Below, piece after piece: positions 1 to 7,252 of a DNA stretch of 28,629 bases. Position 1 is the stretch's first letter; each line of letters opens with the position of its first letter. Where the stretch lies: positions 1 through 28,629 of the forward strand of contig CANDCW010000027.1 of the NCBI GenBank assembly GCA_947383275.1, given 5' to 3'. The notes under the pieces were generated by a model that did no database searches, was not told the DNA's origin, and was given only the letters and a program-made list of their open reading frames with translations. This stretch comes from an uncultured Bacillota bacterium (lineage in GTDB: Bacteria; Bacillota; Clostridia; Oscillospirales; Oscillospiraceae). Both the position numbers and the translations under genes were made by a program.

Positions 1-1366
1 CCAGGTTGCCGTAGCTGCCCTTGTAGCCGGCGAAGGTGACGGTGCCGCCGTCAGCGGCGTGGACGGCCTCGCCGTAGCTGGCGTGGATATCCAGCCCGGA
101 GTGGTAGCTATAGCTGCCGAAGATGCGCCGCCCGCCGAAGTAGGAATTGATGCGATGGCTGCTGACGGGCCACTTGTAAGTTCCCTTGGAGGCGGTCTTG
201 GGCTTCTCCTTGGTGCCCACGGCCTTCACGGTTGTGGTGGGTTCGCGGAGGGTGACGGTATCGGTCACGGTGCGTTCCCGCTCGTAGCCGTTGACGTAGA
301 CAACATCGGCCTGAATCTGGGCCTCCCCCTCCTCACCCTGAGTGATAATTTTGGAGTCCCCTTTGTACATGGAGTCGTCTGGCCGTTCCTCCACCGGGCA
401 AGGGATGGCCTCATTATAAGTTACGTGCTCAGTAGTGCGGACGGACAGGGCGGGGATGATCTCCTTGACGTTAAGGACATCGCCCACCATCAGCCGGTTA
501 ATGCTGGCCTGGGGGTTAAGCTCCATCAGGTCGCTGAGGGACATGTCGTTGCGGTAGGCGATTCCGTTGTAGGTATCGCCTTTTACCACAGTGTAGGTGG
601 TCTCCCCGGTGGTGTTGGCCTTCAGGGCCTCCTCAATCTGGCTGGCGCTCATCAAGGCGTCCGCAGCATAGACGGGGGTAATGGATACGTCCTCCACAAA
701 TTCGGCGGAAGTGGTGGCGTCGGTTACAAATTCGCCCTTGATGCCGTCCAGCACGGCGTTCAGGGCGGCCTCGTCTTTGATGACGCCTATGGTACGCCCG
801 TCCAGCGTGATCTGGTAAGCCCTGAGCTGGTCACTGAGCTCGTTAAGCTGGCCGTAAAAGTAGTTGCTGATGTCCTGCTCCCGGCTCAAATCGCTTTTCA
901 GGGTGAGGGTAAAGCTGTAGTCAATGTGGCTGTCCACTTTATAGTCGTAGCCCAGCAGCTGGCTGCCTCGGCTTTCCACGGTTTGAATGGCGCGGTCCAC
1001 CACGCTCTGGTCAGCCACCACGCCCAGCTCCTGGCCGTTTACAACAACGGAGTAGCTGGTGGAGTAGAGGGTGGTCAGGGTGAGGGCGGCGCCCAGAGCT
1101 CCTGCCACCAGCAGGAAGGATACGGGCCCGACCGCCAGGGTCTCGGCGGCGGCTCCGTGAAACAGGTGGGCCCAGCGGCGCAGGTGGATTCGAGCCCACT
1201 CCTGAGCGCCCTTGAGGTAGAGCTTGAATTCCTCCTGGCGGCTCAGGGCGGCGGGAGCCTGGGCCGGCGCCTGTTCCGGAGGACGGAACTGCCGGGGAAT
1301 GCGCCCTGTGTCCTGCCCGGCGATGGGCAGGCGGGCGGTCCAGCCCTGGTCTTGGATTTGATCCAT
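1..1366 (-). CDS. M23 family cell-wall metalloendopeptidase with LysM and G5 domains (C-terminus beyond window)
   Basis: Zinc endopeptidase expected to cut peptide cross-links in peptidoglycan outside the membrane. The visible 455 residues hold a cytoplasmic N-terminal tail of about 75 residues, one membrane helix near 79-101 (VGPVSFLLVAGALGAALTLT), a long extracytoplasmic region, a LysM-type peptidoglycan-binding motif (TYTVVKGDTYNGIAYRNDMS), a G5 domain (VYVNGYERERTVTDTVTLRE) and the start of the peptidase M23 fold with the first zinc-ligand motif HSGLDIHA. The second ligand motif (HxH) lies beyond the left edge, so activity cannot be confirmed. The ATG at 1366 follows an AGAGGTGA ribosome binding site. 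It has its own promoter and a WalR-like box in the leader. The family is secure; the exact bond cleaved is unknown. Confidence 0.93.
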   Translation of the reverse strand, partial: MDQIQDQGWTARLPIAGQDTGRIPRQFRPPEQAPAQAPAALSRQEEFKLYLKGAQEWARIHLRRWAHLFHGAAAETLAVGPVSFLLVAGALGAALTLTTLYSTSYSVVVNGQELGVVADQSVVDRAIQTVESRGSQLLGYDYKVDSHIDYSFTLTLKSDLSREQDISNYFYGQLNELSDQLRAYQITLDGRTIGVIKDEAALNAVLDGIKGEFVTDATTSAEFVEDVSITPVYAADALMSASQIEEALKANTTGETTYTVVKGDTYNGIAYRNDMSLSDLMELNPQASINRLMVGDVLNVKEIIPALSVRTTEHVTYNEAIPCPVEERPDDSMYKGDSKIITQGEEGEAQIQADVVYVNGYERERTVTDTVTLREPTTTVKAVGTKEKPKTASKGTYKWPVSSHRINSYFGGRRIFGSYSYHSGLDIHASYGEAVHAADGGTVTFAGYKGSYGNL

Positions 1367-1413
1367 GGAAATCACCTCTGTTTCGAGGGAAAAATGACAA
1401 TCTTGAAATAAGA

Positions 1414-1430
1414 GTTACAAAACGGTAACA
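1414..1430 (-). promoter_or_regulatory. WalR-like direct repeat in the leader of the M23 gene
   Basis: Read on the minus strand this is TGTTAC, 5 nt, TGTAAC, an exact fit to the TGTWAH-N5-TGTWAH box bound by the WalR (YycF) response regulator in Bacillus and Staphylococcus. It lies just downstream of the predicted -10, where binding would repress, unless another start site is used. WalR control of M23 hydrolases is established in other Firmicutes; here it is inferred from the motif only. Confidence 0.5.
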
Positions 1431-1432
1431 AT

Positions 1433-1461
1433 AATATACATGTTTTTCTGCCGTCAGTCAA
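1433..1461 (-). promoter_or_regulatory. Sigma-A promoter of the M23 gene
   Basis: On the minus strand TTGACT (1461-1456), a 17-bp spacer and TATATT (1438-1433), followed by a leader of about 60 nt to the M23 start codon. Confidence 0.7.
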
Positions 1462-1506
1462 CCCCCTTTTCCTTGTCGAAACAAAAAATTTACAAAAAAA
1501 GTGCAC

Positions 1507-1545
1507 AAAAAAAGAACGCCACAGAAAAAATTGCGGCGTTCTTTT
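1507..1545 (-). terminator. Intrinsic terminator of the small membrane protein gene
   Basis: Arms 1510-1520 and 1535-1545 (AAAAGAACGCC and its complement) form an 11-bp stem with a 14-nt loop, followed on the minus strand by a run of seven T. It lies 43 bp past the stop codon of the gene at 1589-1876. Confidence 0.75.
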
Positions 1546-1588
1546 CCCTCATTGTGTATGGTTTGACAAATAACCCTAGATATTGTGG

Positions 1589-1876
1589 TTATATAAGCAT
1601 CCGCAGGGCAAAGAGGACCGTTACAACAATAACCGCCAAGCTGGCGCAGGCATCCAGCCTCCAAGCCCGGCGTTCCCGGCGGGCGCGGCGGCGCTCTTCA
1701 GGGGTGGCAGTCAGCACCACCGGGTGGAAGGCAGGGCCCTCCTCCAAGGCCCACTGGCCCCCTTGAGGCTGACGGGCCAGACTGTCCTGCTGGGCAAGGG
1801 AGTGGCAGCGGCGGAGCTCATCCAGGTCGATGATGTTCCCGGAAAGGTGAATCGTTTTATGATGTATGGCCTTCAT
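1589..1876 (-). CDS. Small single-pass membrane protein, function unknown
   Basis: A 95-residue protein of no family I recognise. Residues 1-70 are polar, with a basic arginine-rich stretch (EERRRARRERRAWRL) directly before a C-terminal membrane helix (ACASLAVIVVTVLFALRMLI), so the bulk should sit in the cytoplasm with a tail anchor. Longer upstream starts are open in this frame, but the ATG at 1876 has an excellent GGAGGGGA ribosome binding site, a TTGACG/TATATT promoter about 95 bp upstream and a terminator downstream. It is therefore monocistronic and very likely real. It precedes the M23 hydrolase on the same strand but is transcribed separately. Confidence 0.7.
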   Translation of the reverse strand: MKAIHHKTIHLSGNIIDLDELRRCHSLAQQDSLARQPQGGQWALEEGPAFHPVVLTATPEERRRARRERRAWRLDACASLAVIVVTVLFALRMLI

Positions 1877-1970
1877 GGGCGTCCCCTCCATATTTTTGAA
1901 GATAGGGTAAGTATGGACCAAAAGGTGTCCCAAAAACCGGACTATTCGAAAAAACATCCGTTCCAATATA

Positions 1971-1999
1971 AATATACAACGCCCGTTCGAAAACGTCAA
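1971..1999 (-). promoter_or_regulatory. Sigma-A promoter of the small membrane protein gene
   Basis: On the minus strand TTGACG (1999-1994), a 17-bp spacer and TATATT (1976-1971). The leader to the start codon is about 90 nt. Confidence 0.7.
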
Positions 2000-2115
2000 G
2001 GGGAAAACGAAATTTTGTTCGATTTTTTGCCGGAGACCGCGGCCTTCCCAACATAAAATACAGACGTGGAACAGGAAAAAAGGTTCCCTTTGTACGTGTT
2101 TTTTTATGTGCTGTG

Positions 2116-2144
2116 TTGCATTTTTTGTAAAATGGGGGTATAAT
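2116..2144 (+). promoter_or_regulatory. Sigma-A promoter of typA
   Basis: TTGCAT (2116-2121), a 17-bp spacer and a perfect TATAAT (2139-2144), 43 bp before the typA start. Confidence 0.75.
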
Positions 2145-2187
2145 ACACTGCCATATTCGGAAAATACAGATTTGAGGTGCAGGTTCT

Positions 2188-4017
2188 ATGCAGAATCAGA
2201 ATTTGAGGAATATTGCCATTATTGCCCACGTTGACCACGGAAAAACCACTCTGGTGGACGAAATGCTGAAACAATCCGGCGTCTACCGGGAGAACCAGGC
2301 GGTTGTGGAGCGGGTTATGGACTCCAACGACTTAGAGCGTGAGCGAGGCATTACCATCACGGCCAAGAACACCGCCGTACAGTACGGGGACGTAAAGATC
2401 AACATTGTGGATACGCCGGGCCATGCCGACTTTGGCGGCGAGGTAGAACGTATTTTGAAGATGGTCAACGGCGTTATCCTTCTGGTGGATGCAGCCGAGG
2501 GCCCCATGCCCCAGACCCGGTTTGTGCTGTCTAAGGCTCTGGAGCTGGGCCACAGGGTGATTGTGGTGGTGAACAAGATTGACCGCCCCGACCAGCGGGT
2601 CTACGAGGTAGTGGACGAGTGCCTGGAGCTGCTGCTGGACCTGGACGCCACCGACGAGCAGCTGGACTCCCCCATGCTCTTCTGCTCCGGGCGGCAGGGT
2701 ACCGCCTCCGTCCAGCCCGACGTGGCGGGCAGCGACTTGAAGCCCCTCTTCGACACCATTATCGACTATATCCCCGCCCCCGAGGTGGACCTGGAGGCCC
2801 CCTTCCAGATGCTGGTGTCCTCCATCGACTACAATGAGTTTGTGGGCCGCATTGCCATCGGCCGCATTGAGCGGGGCGTAATCGAGCAAAATCAGGAGAT
2901 CGCGGTGTGCAATTATCACGACGCGGACGCCGCGCCTCAGAAGGCCAAGGCCACCGCCCTATACGAGTTTGACGGGCTGGCCAAGGTCCCCGTTCAGGAG
3001 GCGGAGGCGGGCAACATCATCGCGCTGAGCGGCATCGGCGACGTCACCATCGGCGACACCATCTGTGCCCCCGAGAAGGTGGAGCCCATTGAGTTTGTCC
3101 AGATTTCCGCCCCCACCATTGAGATGACCTTTTCCGTCAACGACTCCCCCTTTGCCGGCCGGGAAGGCAAGTTTGTTACCAGCCGCCAGCTCCGGGAACG
3201 ACTGTTCCGGGAGACCCTCAAGGACGTCTCCCTGAAGGTCTCCGAGGTGGAGGGGTCTACCGACTCCTTTAACGTGGCGGGCCGGGGCGAGATGTCCCTG
3301 TCCATCCTCATCGAGACCATGCGCCGGGAGGGCTATGAGCTGCAGGTGTCCCCGCCCAGGGTGCTCTACCAGGAGGTTGATGGGGTGAAGTGCGAGCCCA
3401 TTGAGCGGGTGGTCATCGACGTGCCCACCGACTATGTGGGCGCCGTGATGGAGAAGCTGGGCTCCCGCAAGGGGGAATTTGTCACCATGAACCCGGTGGG
3501 CAGCCGCACCAAGCTGGAGTTCCTGGTTCCCGCCCGGGGCCTATTCGGCTACCGCAGCGAGTTCCTCACCGATACCAAGGGCGAGGGTATCATGGCCTCC
3601 GTTTTTGACTCCTACGCCCCGGTCAAAGGGGAGATCAGCCGCCGGTCCACCGGCTCCCTGGTGGCCTTCGAGACGGGCGAGGCGGTGACCTACGGCCTGT
3701 TCAACGCCCAGGAGCGGGGCTCCCTGTTCATCGGGGCGGGCACCCCCGTCTACGGCGGCATGATTGTGGGTGAGTGCCCCAAGCAGGAGGACATCTCCGT
3801 CAACGTGTGTAAGAAAAAGCAGCTGACCAACATGCGGGCCTCCGGCTCCGACGAGGCCCTGCGGCTGGTTACCCCCCGCACCCTCTCCCTGGAGCAGTGC
3901 CTGGAGTTCCTGGCCGATGACGAGTTGCTGGAGTGCACCCCGGAAAATCTCCGCCTGCGCAAACGTCTGCTGGACCACAGCGCCCGTATGAGGGAAGCTT
4001 CTAAGAAAAAAGGTTAA
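2188..4017 (+). CDS. typA: Ribosome-associated GTPase TypA/BipA
   Basis: Translational GTPase of the EF-G/LepA superfamily that binds the 70S ribosome and helps 50S assembly and growth under stress. The 609 residues match the usual length. The G domain shows G1 AHVDHGKTTL (about 14-23), G2 ERERGITITAKN, G3 DTPGHADF and G4 NKID. A beta-barrel domain II, two EF-G-like domains and the TypA-specific C-terminal domain ending in a lysine-rich tail follow. The start has a GAGGTG ribosome binding site. The gene is a single transcription unit between a TATAAT promoter and a strong bidirectional terminator. Nothing is missing or unusual. Confidence 0.98.
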   Translation: MQNQNLRNIAIIAHVDHGKTTLVDEMLKQSGVYRENQAVVERVMDSNDLERERGITITAKNTAVQYGDVKINIVDTPGHADFGGEVERILKMVNGVILLVDAAEGPMPQTRFVLSKALELGHRVIVVVNKIDRPDQRVYEVVDECLELLLDLDATDEQLDSPMLFCSGRQGTASVQPDVAGSDLKPLFDTIIDYIPAPEVDLEAPFQMLVSSIDYNEFVGRIAIGRIERGVIEQNQEIAVCNYHDADAAPQKAKATALYEFDGLAKVPVQEAEAGNIIALSGIGDVTIGDTICAPEKVEPIEFVQISAPTIEMTFSVNDSPFAGREGKFVTSRQLRERLFRETLKDVSLKVSEVEGSTDSFNVAGRGEMSLSILIETMRREGYELQVSPPRVLYQEVDGVKCEPIERVVIDVPTDYVGAVMEKLGSRKGEFVTMNPVGSRTKLEFLVPARGLFGYRSEFLTDTKGEGIMASVFDSYAPVKGEISRRSTGSLVAFETGEAVTYGLFNAQERGSLFIGAGTPVYGGMIVGECPKQEDISVNVCKKKQLTNMRASGSDEALRLVTPRTLSLEQCLEFLADDELLECTPENLRLRKRLLDHSARMREASKKKG

Positions 4018-4022
4018 TTGTA

Positions 4023-4071
4023 AAAACGTCTCGTATTTTACATTGTGTAAAATACGAGACGTTTTCTTTTT
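4023..4071. terminator. Bidirectional terminator between typA and rubrerythrin
   Basis: Perfect 20-bp inverted repeat (arms 4023-4042 and 4046-4065) with a 3-nt loop TTG. T-rich tracts on both strands let it end both convergent genes. Confidence 0.9.
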
Positions 4072-4672
4072 AGCTCCAAGGCGAAAGCTCCACCCGGACA
4101 AAGTACCCCTGGGGGTGGCGGCAGACGGGGCAGTGGGCGGGGGCTGCGGTGGCCTCCACCACGAAGCCGCAGTGGAGGCAGGTCCACTGTACCTCTACGT
4201 CGGAGAAAAACAGCTGGTCCTTCTCCATCAGGCCGGCAAAGCGGCCGAAACGGTCGCCGTGGGTCTGCTCCACCCGGGCGATGTTTTCAAAGAGCTTGCC
4301 TACCAGGGGGAAGCCCTCGGACATGGCGGTTTTGGCGAAGTGGTCATAGTCGTGCTGCCACTCCTGGTACTCGTTGTGCTGGGCGGCTCGGAGGTAGTCC
4401 AACAGGCCGGAGTAGATGTCCACCGGGTAGGTACCATCCACCTTGATGGTCTGCCCCGCGCAGTCCTCCAACGCGCTGTAAAACTGCTTGGCGTGGACCC
4501 GCTCTTGGTCGGCGGTGAAGAGGAATACCCCCTGAAGTACCGCCAGCCCGGCTTTGTTGGCCACCCCGGCGGCGATGGTGTAGCGGTTTCGGGCCTGGCT
4601 CTCCCCGGCGAAAGCCCGCATCAGGTTTTCTCTGGTCTGGCTGTGGAGAAAGGCGTCAGTTTTGTCGGACAT
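4070..4672 (-). CDS. rbr: Rubrerythrin
   Basis: Non-haem iron peroxidase of anaerobes that reduces hydrogen peroxide in the cytoplasm. The 200 residues have the two-part family layout. First comes a four-helix di-iron domain with ligand motifs around AFAGESQARNRY and ADQERVHAKQF in the first half and ENIARVEQTHGDRF in the second. A C-terminal rubredoxin-like iron site follows with two CxxC pairs (CLHCG and CPVCRHPQGYF). The start has a GGAGGG ribosome binding site. It is convergent with typA and shares its terminator. Its own promoter is not clear; read-through from the XRE gene 78 bp upstream is possible, because no terminator is visible between them. Confidence 0.95.
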   Translation of the reverse strand: MSDKTDAFLHSQTRENLMRAFAGESQARNRYTIAAGVANKAGLAVLQGVFLFTADQERVHAKQFYSALEDCAGQTIKVDGTYPVDIYSGLLDYLRAAQHNEYQEWQHDYDHFAKTAMSEGFPLVGKLFENIARVEQTHGDRFGRFAGLMEKDQLFFSDVEVQWTCLHCGFVVEATAAPAHCPVCRHPQGYFVRVELSPWS

Positions 4673-4750
4673 AATGAACCCTCCTTAACGATGGAAAATG
4701 TAAGTTCAGTATTCCTCAAAAACTGCGAAATGATTCTTAAAAACAGATGG

Positions 4751-5014
4751 TTACAATTTTGCGCTTTTCTTGCTCTTTGGGTGGAACAGCTCTTCTACCG
4801 AAACATCCAGCGCATCAGCTATCGCAACCAGTTCTTTGTCGGAAACCTTTCGGTTCTGCCCTTCAAGGGCAGACAGCGCAGACTGCCCGATGTCAATGCC
4901 CCGTACTTGTAACTGTGAGAGTAACGTAGTTTGCCGCATCCCTCTGCGTCTGCGAAGCAGCACGACATTTTGCCCAACCAAATTTTCTGTGCCGACAGTT
5001 TTCCTCTTTGGCAT
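4751..5014 (-). CDS. XRE-family helix-turn-helix regulator
   Basis: DNA-binding regulator of 87 residues consisting of one HTH_XRE domain (about 10-75; helix-turn-helix in the segment IGQSALSALEGQNRKVSDKEL) and a basic tail (HPKSKKSAKL). It has no ligand or dimerisation domain. A TTG further upstream is in frame, but the ATG at 5014 has a GGGGAGGAG ribosome binding site, so the shorter form is preferred. It diverges from a 46-aa gene across a palindrome at 5072-5094 that probably is its operator. This pair is visibly AT-richer than the neighbouring housekeeping genes and resembles a prophage or conjugative-element control module. Its target beyond the shared operator is unknown. Confidence 0.88.
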   Translation of the reverse strand: MPKRKTVGTENLVGQNVVLLRRRRGMRQTTLLSQLQVRGIDIGQSALSALEGQNRKVSDKELVAIADALDVSVEELFHPKSKKSAKL

Positions 5015-5067
5015 AGGCGCTCCTCCCCGCAAATTATCCTGTCAGCAGATTATATTTGCAAAAAGGG

Positions 5068-5095
5068 TTGATTTTATCTGAAAATCAGATAAAAT
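5068..5095 (+). promoter_or_regulatory. Promoter with embedded palindromic operator
   Basis: TTGATT (5068-5073), a 16-bp spacer and TAAAAT (5090-5095) for the 46-aa gene. A perfect 10-bp inverted repeat TTTTATCTGA / TCAGATAAAA (5072-5081 and 5085-5094, 3-nt spacer) fills the space from -35 to -10, as a repressor site would. It lies 58 bp from the start of the divergent XRE gene, the likely binder. Confidence 0.65.
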
Positions 5096-5116
5096 AGGAA
5101 TTGAGGAGGAACTGCA

Positions 5117-5257
5117 ATGGAAGATGATTTTTATAAAAAACTCTACTATCATGCATTCAATCGGTTGACTGATCTGAACAAAGAAATCGAACAGATCCAG
5201 CAAGAGCTGGAAGAGATGTACCTGGAGCAAAGCGAGCTCCCCAAAGAACCGCAATAA
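5117..5257 (+). CDS. 46-aa coiled-coil-like small protein, function unknown
   Basis: Short gene starting at ATG 5117 behind a TTGAGGAGGA ribosome binding site and a good promoter. The protein begins MEDDFYKKLYYHAFNRL and continues with a heptad-like, acidic helix (LNKEIEQIQQELEEMYLEQ). It has no membrane segment and no cysteines. Small proteins with an LYYxxFN start divergent from an XRE repressor are common in Firmicute mobile elements, but I cannot name the family. The palindrome in its promoter suggests repression by the divergent XRE protein. Confidence 0.65.
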   Translation: MEDDFYKKLYYHAFNRLTDLNKEIEQIQQELEEMYLEQSELPKEPQ

Positions 5258-5263
5258 CCTGAG

Positions 5264-5303
5264 ATCCCCGCCGCTCCTTTCACATAAAGTGGGCGTCGGG
5301 GAT
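5264..5303 (+). terminator. Possible terminator after the 46-aa gene
   Basis: ATCCCCG (5264-5270) can pair with CGGGGAT (5297-5303). A T-rich stretch including a run of eleven T follows only after about 20 nt, so the terminator is imperfect. Confidence 0.35.
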
Positions 5304-5319
5304 TTCCGTGTTCTTAGCC

Positions 5320-5347
5320 TTGCTTTTTTTTTTCAAGGGAGTATAAT
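5320..5347 (+). promoter_or_regulatory. Promoter of pncB
   Basis: TTGCTT (5320-5325), a 16-bp spacer and TATAAT (5342-5347), 51 bp before the pncB start. Confidence 0.65.
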
Positions 5348-5360
5348 AAGGTCTAACAAA

Positions 5361-5378
5361 GGGGTGTCTTGTCACCCC
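5361..5378 (+). promoter_or_regulatory. Inverted repeat in the pncB leader, possible operator
   Basis: GGGGTG, 6 nt, CACCCC, starting a few bases after the expected transcription start and ending just before the AAGGAGG ribosome binding site. NAD-salvage genes of Firmicutes are often repressed by NiaR at GTGTC/GACAC-like sites here; that assignment is a guess. Confidence 0.35.
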
Positions 5379-5398
5379 GACACAAGGAGGCTTTCCCA

Positions 5399-6847
5399 AT
5401 GAAAGCAAAGACGAACCTGACCATGCTCTGCGACTTCTACGAGCTGACTATGGCCAACGGCTACTTCCAGACCGGCCTGCAGGACCGCATCTGCTATTTT
5501 GATGTGTTTTACCGTTCCGTCCCTGATAAGGGGGGCTTTGCCATTGCGGCGGGGCTGGCCCAGGTGGTGGAATATATCCAGGAGCTGTGCTTTGACGAGG
5601 AGGACGTGGCTTATCTGCGTGCCAAGGGCTGCTTCAGCGAGGAATTTTTGGCGTTTTTGAAGCAGTTTAAATTCACCGGCGACATTTGGGCCGTTCCGGA
5701 GGGCACCCCGGTTTTCCCCAATGAACCGATTCTTACCGTCCGGGCCCCGGCCATTCAGGCCCAGTTTGTAGAGACCTTTATCCTGCTTACCCTGAACCAC
5801 CAGTCCCTCATTGCCACCAAGTCCAACCGCATTGTCCGGGCCGCCGAGGGCCGGCCGGTGGCGGAGTTCGGCTCCCGCCGGGCCCAGGGGGCGGACGGCG
5901 CCCTGCTGGGGGCCCGGGCCAGTTATATTGCCGGCTGTTCCGCCACCGCCTGCACCATGGCCGACCAGCGCTACGGCTCCCCCGCTACCGGTACCATGGC
6001 CCACTCCTGGGTTCAGATGTTCCCCGATGAGTATACCGCCTTTAAAACCTACTGTGAGCTCTACCCTAACAACGCCACCCTGCTGGTAGACACCTACAAC
6101 GTGCTCCATTCCGGCGTACCCAACGCGATCCGGGCGTTCAATGAAGTGCTGGTCCCAAGGGGCATTACGAAGTGCGGCATCCGCCTGGATTCCGGCGATT
6201 TGACCTATTTGTCTCAGAAAGCGCGGGAAATGCTGGATGAGGCGGGCTTTCAGGAGTGCAAGATTGTGGCCTCCAACGCCTTGGACGAGTATATCATCCG
6301 GGACCTGGTCCGCCAGGGGGCCAGGATCGACTCCTTCGGTGTGGGCGAGCGGCTCATTACCTCCCGGTCCGAGCCGGTGTTCGGCGGCGTGTACAAGCTG
6401 GCCGCCATTGAGGACGACGATGGTACCATCATCCCCAAGATCAAGATTAGTGAGAACGCCGCCAAGATCACGACCCCCCATTTTAAGAAGATCTACCGTA
6501 TTTTTTCCAAGGACACCGGCAAGGCGGAGGCTGACCTGATCTGCCTCCAGGACGAGACCTTCGATTTCAACCAGCCCCTGGAGCTCTTTGATCCGGACGC
6601 CACCTGGAAGCGGAAGGTGTACACCGGCATCGAAGCCAGGGAGCTGATGGTTCCCGTCTTCCAAGGGGGCAAGCTGGTGTACGAGGTTCCGGACCTCCAG
6701 ACCAGCCGGGCCTACTGCCAGCGTCAGGTGGACTCCCTTTGGGACGAGGTCAAACGCTTTGAGAACCCCCATAATTACTATGTGGACCTGTCTCAGAAGC
6801 TGTGGGACATCAAGCATTCCCTGCTCAATAGCCATGAGATGAAATAA
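5399..6847 (+). CDS. pncB: Nicotinate phosphoribosyltransferase
   Basis: Joins nicotinate and PRPP (with ATP hydrolysis) to give nicotinate mononucleotide, the entry step of NAD salvage. The 482-residue length fits the family. It shows the N-terminal signature LCDFYELTMANGYF (about 10-23), the FGSRRAQG stretch, the catalytic histidine region GTMAHSWVQMFPDE and the phosphate-binding region around GIRLDSGDL. An upstream in-frame start exists, but the ATG at 5399 follows a textbook AAGGAGG at proper spacing. The gene is monocistronic between its own promoter and a palindromic terminator. Its product needs PRPP, made by prs in this same window. Confidence 0.96.
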   Translation: MKAKTNLTMLCDFYELTMANGYFQTGLQDRICYFDVFYRSVPDKGGFAIAAGLAQVVEYIQELCFDEEDVAYLRAKGCFSEEFLAFLKQFKFTGDIWAVPEGTPVFPNEPILTVRAPAIQAQFVETFILLTLNHQSLIATKSNRIVRAAEGRPVAEFGSRRAQGADGALLGARASYIAGCSATACTMADQRYGSPATGTMAHSWVQMFPDEYTAFKTYCELYPNNATLLVDTYNVLHSGVPNAIRAFNEVLVPRGITKCGIRLDSGDLTYLSQKAREMLDEAGFQECKIVASNALDEYIIRDLVRQGARIDSFGVGERLITSRSEPVFGGVYKLAAIEDDDGTIIPKIKISENAAKITTPHFKKIYRIFSKDTGKAEADLICLQDETFDFNQPLELFDPDATWKRKVYTGIEARELMVPVFQGGKLVYEVPDLQTSRAYCQRQVDSLWDEVKRFENPHNYYVDLSQKLWDIKHSLLNSHEMK

Positions 6848-6882
6848 AAAATCAGCCCCGCCGGCCGGCGGGGCTGATTTTT
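6847..6882. terminator. Bidirectional terminator between pncB and secG
   Basis: A 36-bp perfect palindrome centred at 6864/6865, GC-rich in the middle with A/T runs at both ends, placed between the convergent stop codons. Confidence 0.9.
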
Positions 6883-6887
6883 TACAT

Positions 6888-7124
6888 TTAGATCAGGTTC
6901 AGCGCCAGGGTAATGACAATCCAGAGAATGGCCACCCACTTGGTCATTTTGGCCAGCTTGGCGTCCAGGCTCTTAGCCTTATTCTTGGACAGAAACGTGT
7001 CGGCACCGCCAGCAATGGCGCCCGACAAGCCGGCGCTCTTGCCGGACTGGAGCATGACCACGGCAATAACGGCCAGACCGCACAGGACCTGGATAATGGT
7101 GAGGACTAAATTCAGTGCATTCAT
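6888..7124 (-). CDS. secG: Preprotein translocase subunit SecG
   Basis: Small subunit of the SecYEG translocon in the cytoplasmic membrane. The 78 residues contain two membrane helices (about 3-24 and 57-77) flanking the conserved cytoplasmic loop with MLQSGKSAGLSGAIAGGADTF. Length and loop are typical for Firmicutes. The ATG at 7124 follows AAAGGAA. It has its own promoter about 75 bp upstream. Confidence 0.95.
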   Translation of the reverse strand: MNALNLVLTIIQVLCGLAVIAVVMLQSGKSAGLSGAIAGGADTFLSKNKAKSLDAKLAKMTKWVAILWIVITLALNLI

Positions 7125-7198
7125 GTTTACTCATTCCTTTCAAGGCCCTGAGGCCGCAAATTTACGTTTTAAACCGGGAAAACCCGAGATTACCCAGT

Positions 7199-7227
7199 AG
7201 CATACCACAATTTAAGTTCAATTGCAA
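7199..7227 (-). promoter_or_regulatory. Promoter of secG
   Basis: On the minus strand TTGCAA (7227-7222), a 17-bp spacer and TATGCT (7204-7199). Confidence 0.65.
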
Positions 7228-7252
7228 GGGCTTTCCTCAAATTTTATATCAT

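Noticed and set aside
59..1411. Long open frame on the plus strand opposite the M23 gene
   Set aside because: The minus strand encodes recognisable LysM, G5 and M23 motifs with promoter and ribosome binding site; the plus frame is a GC-rich mirror without any family.
4690..4740. PerR-like box upstream of rubrerythrin
   Set aside because: Only the 7-bp core AATCATT fits; both outer arms fail, so it is not reported as a site.
5372..6835. 487-codon minus-strand frame opposite pncB
   Set aside because: It mirrors the codons of a clearly conserved enzyme; no independent signal.
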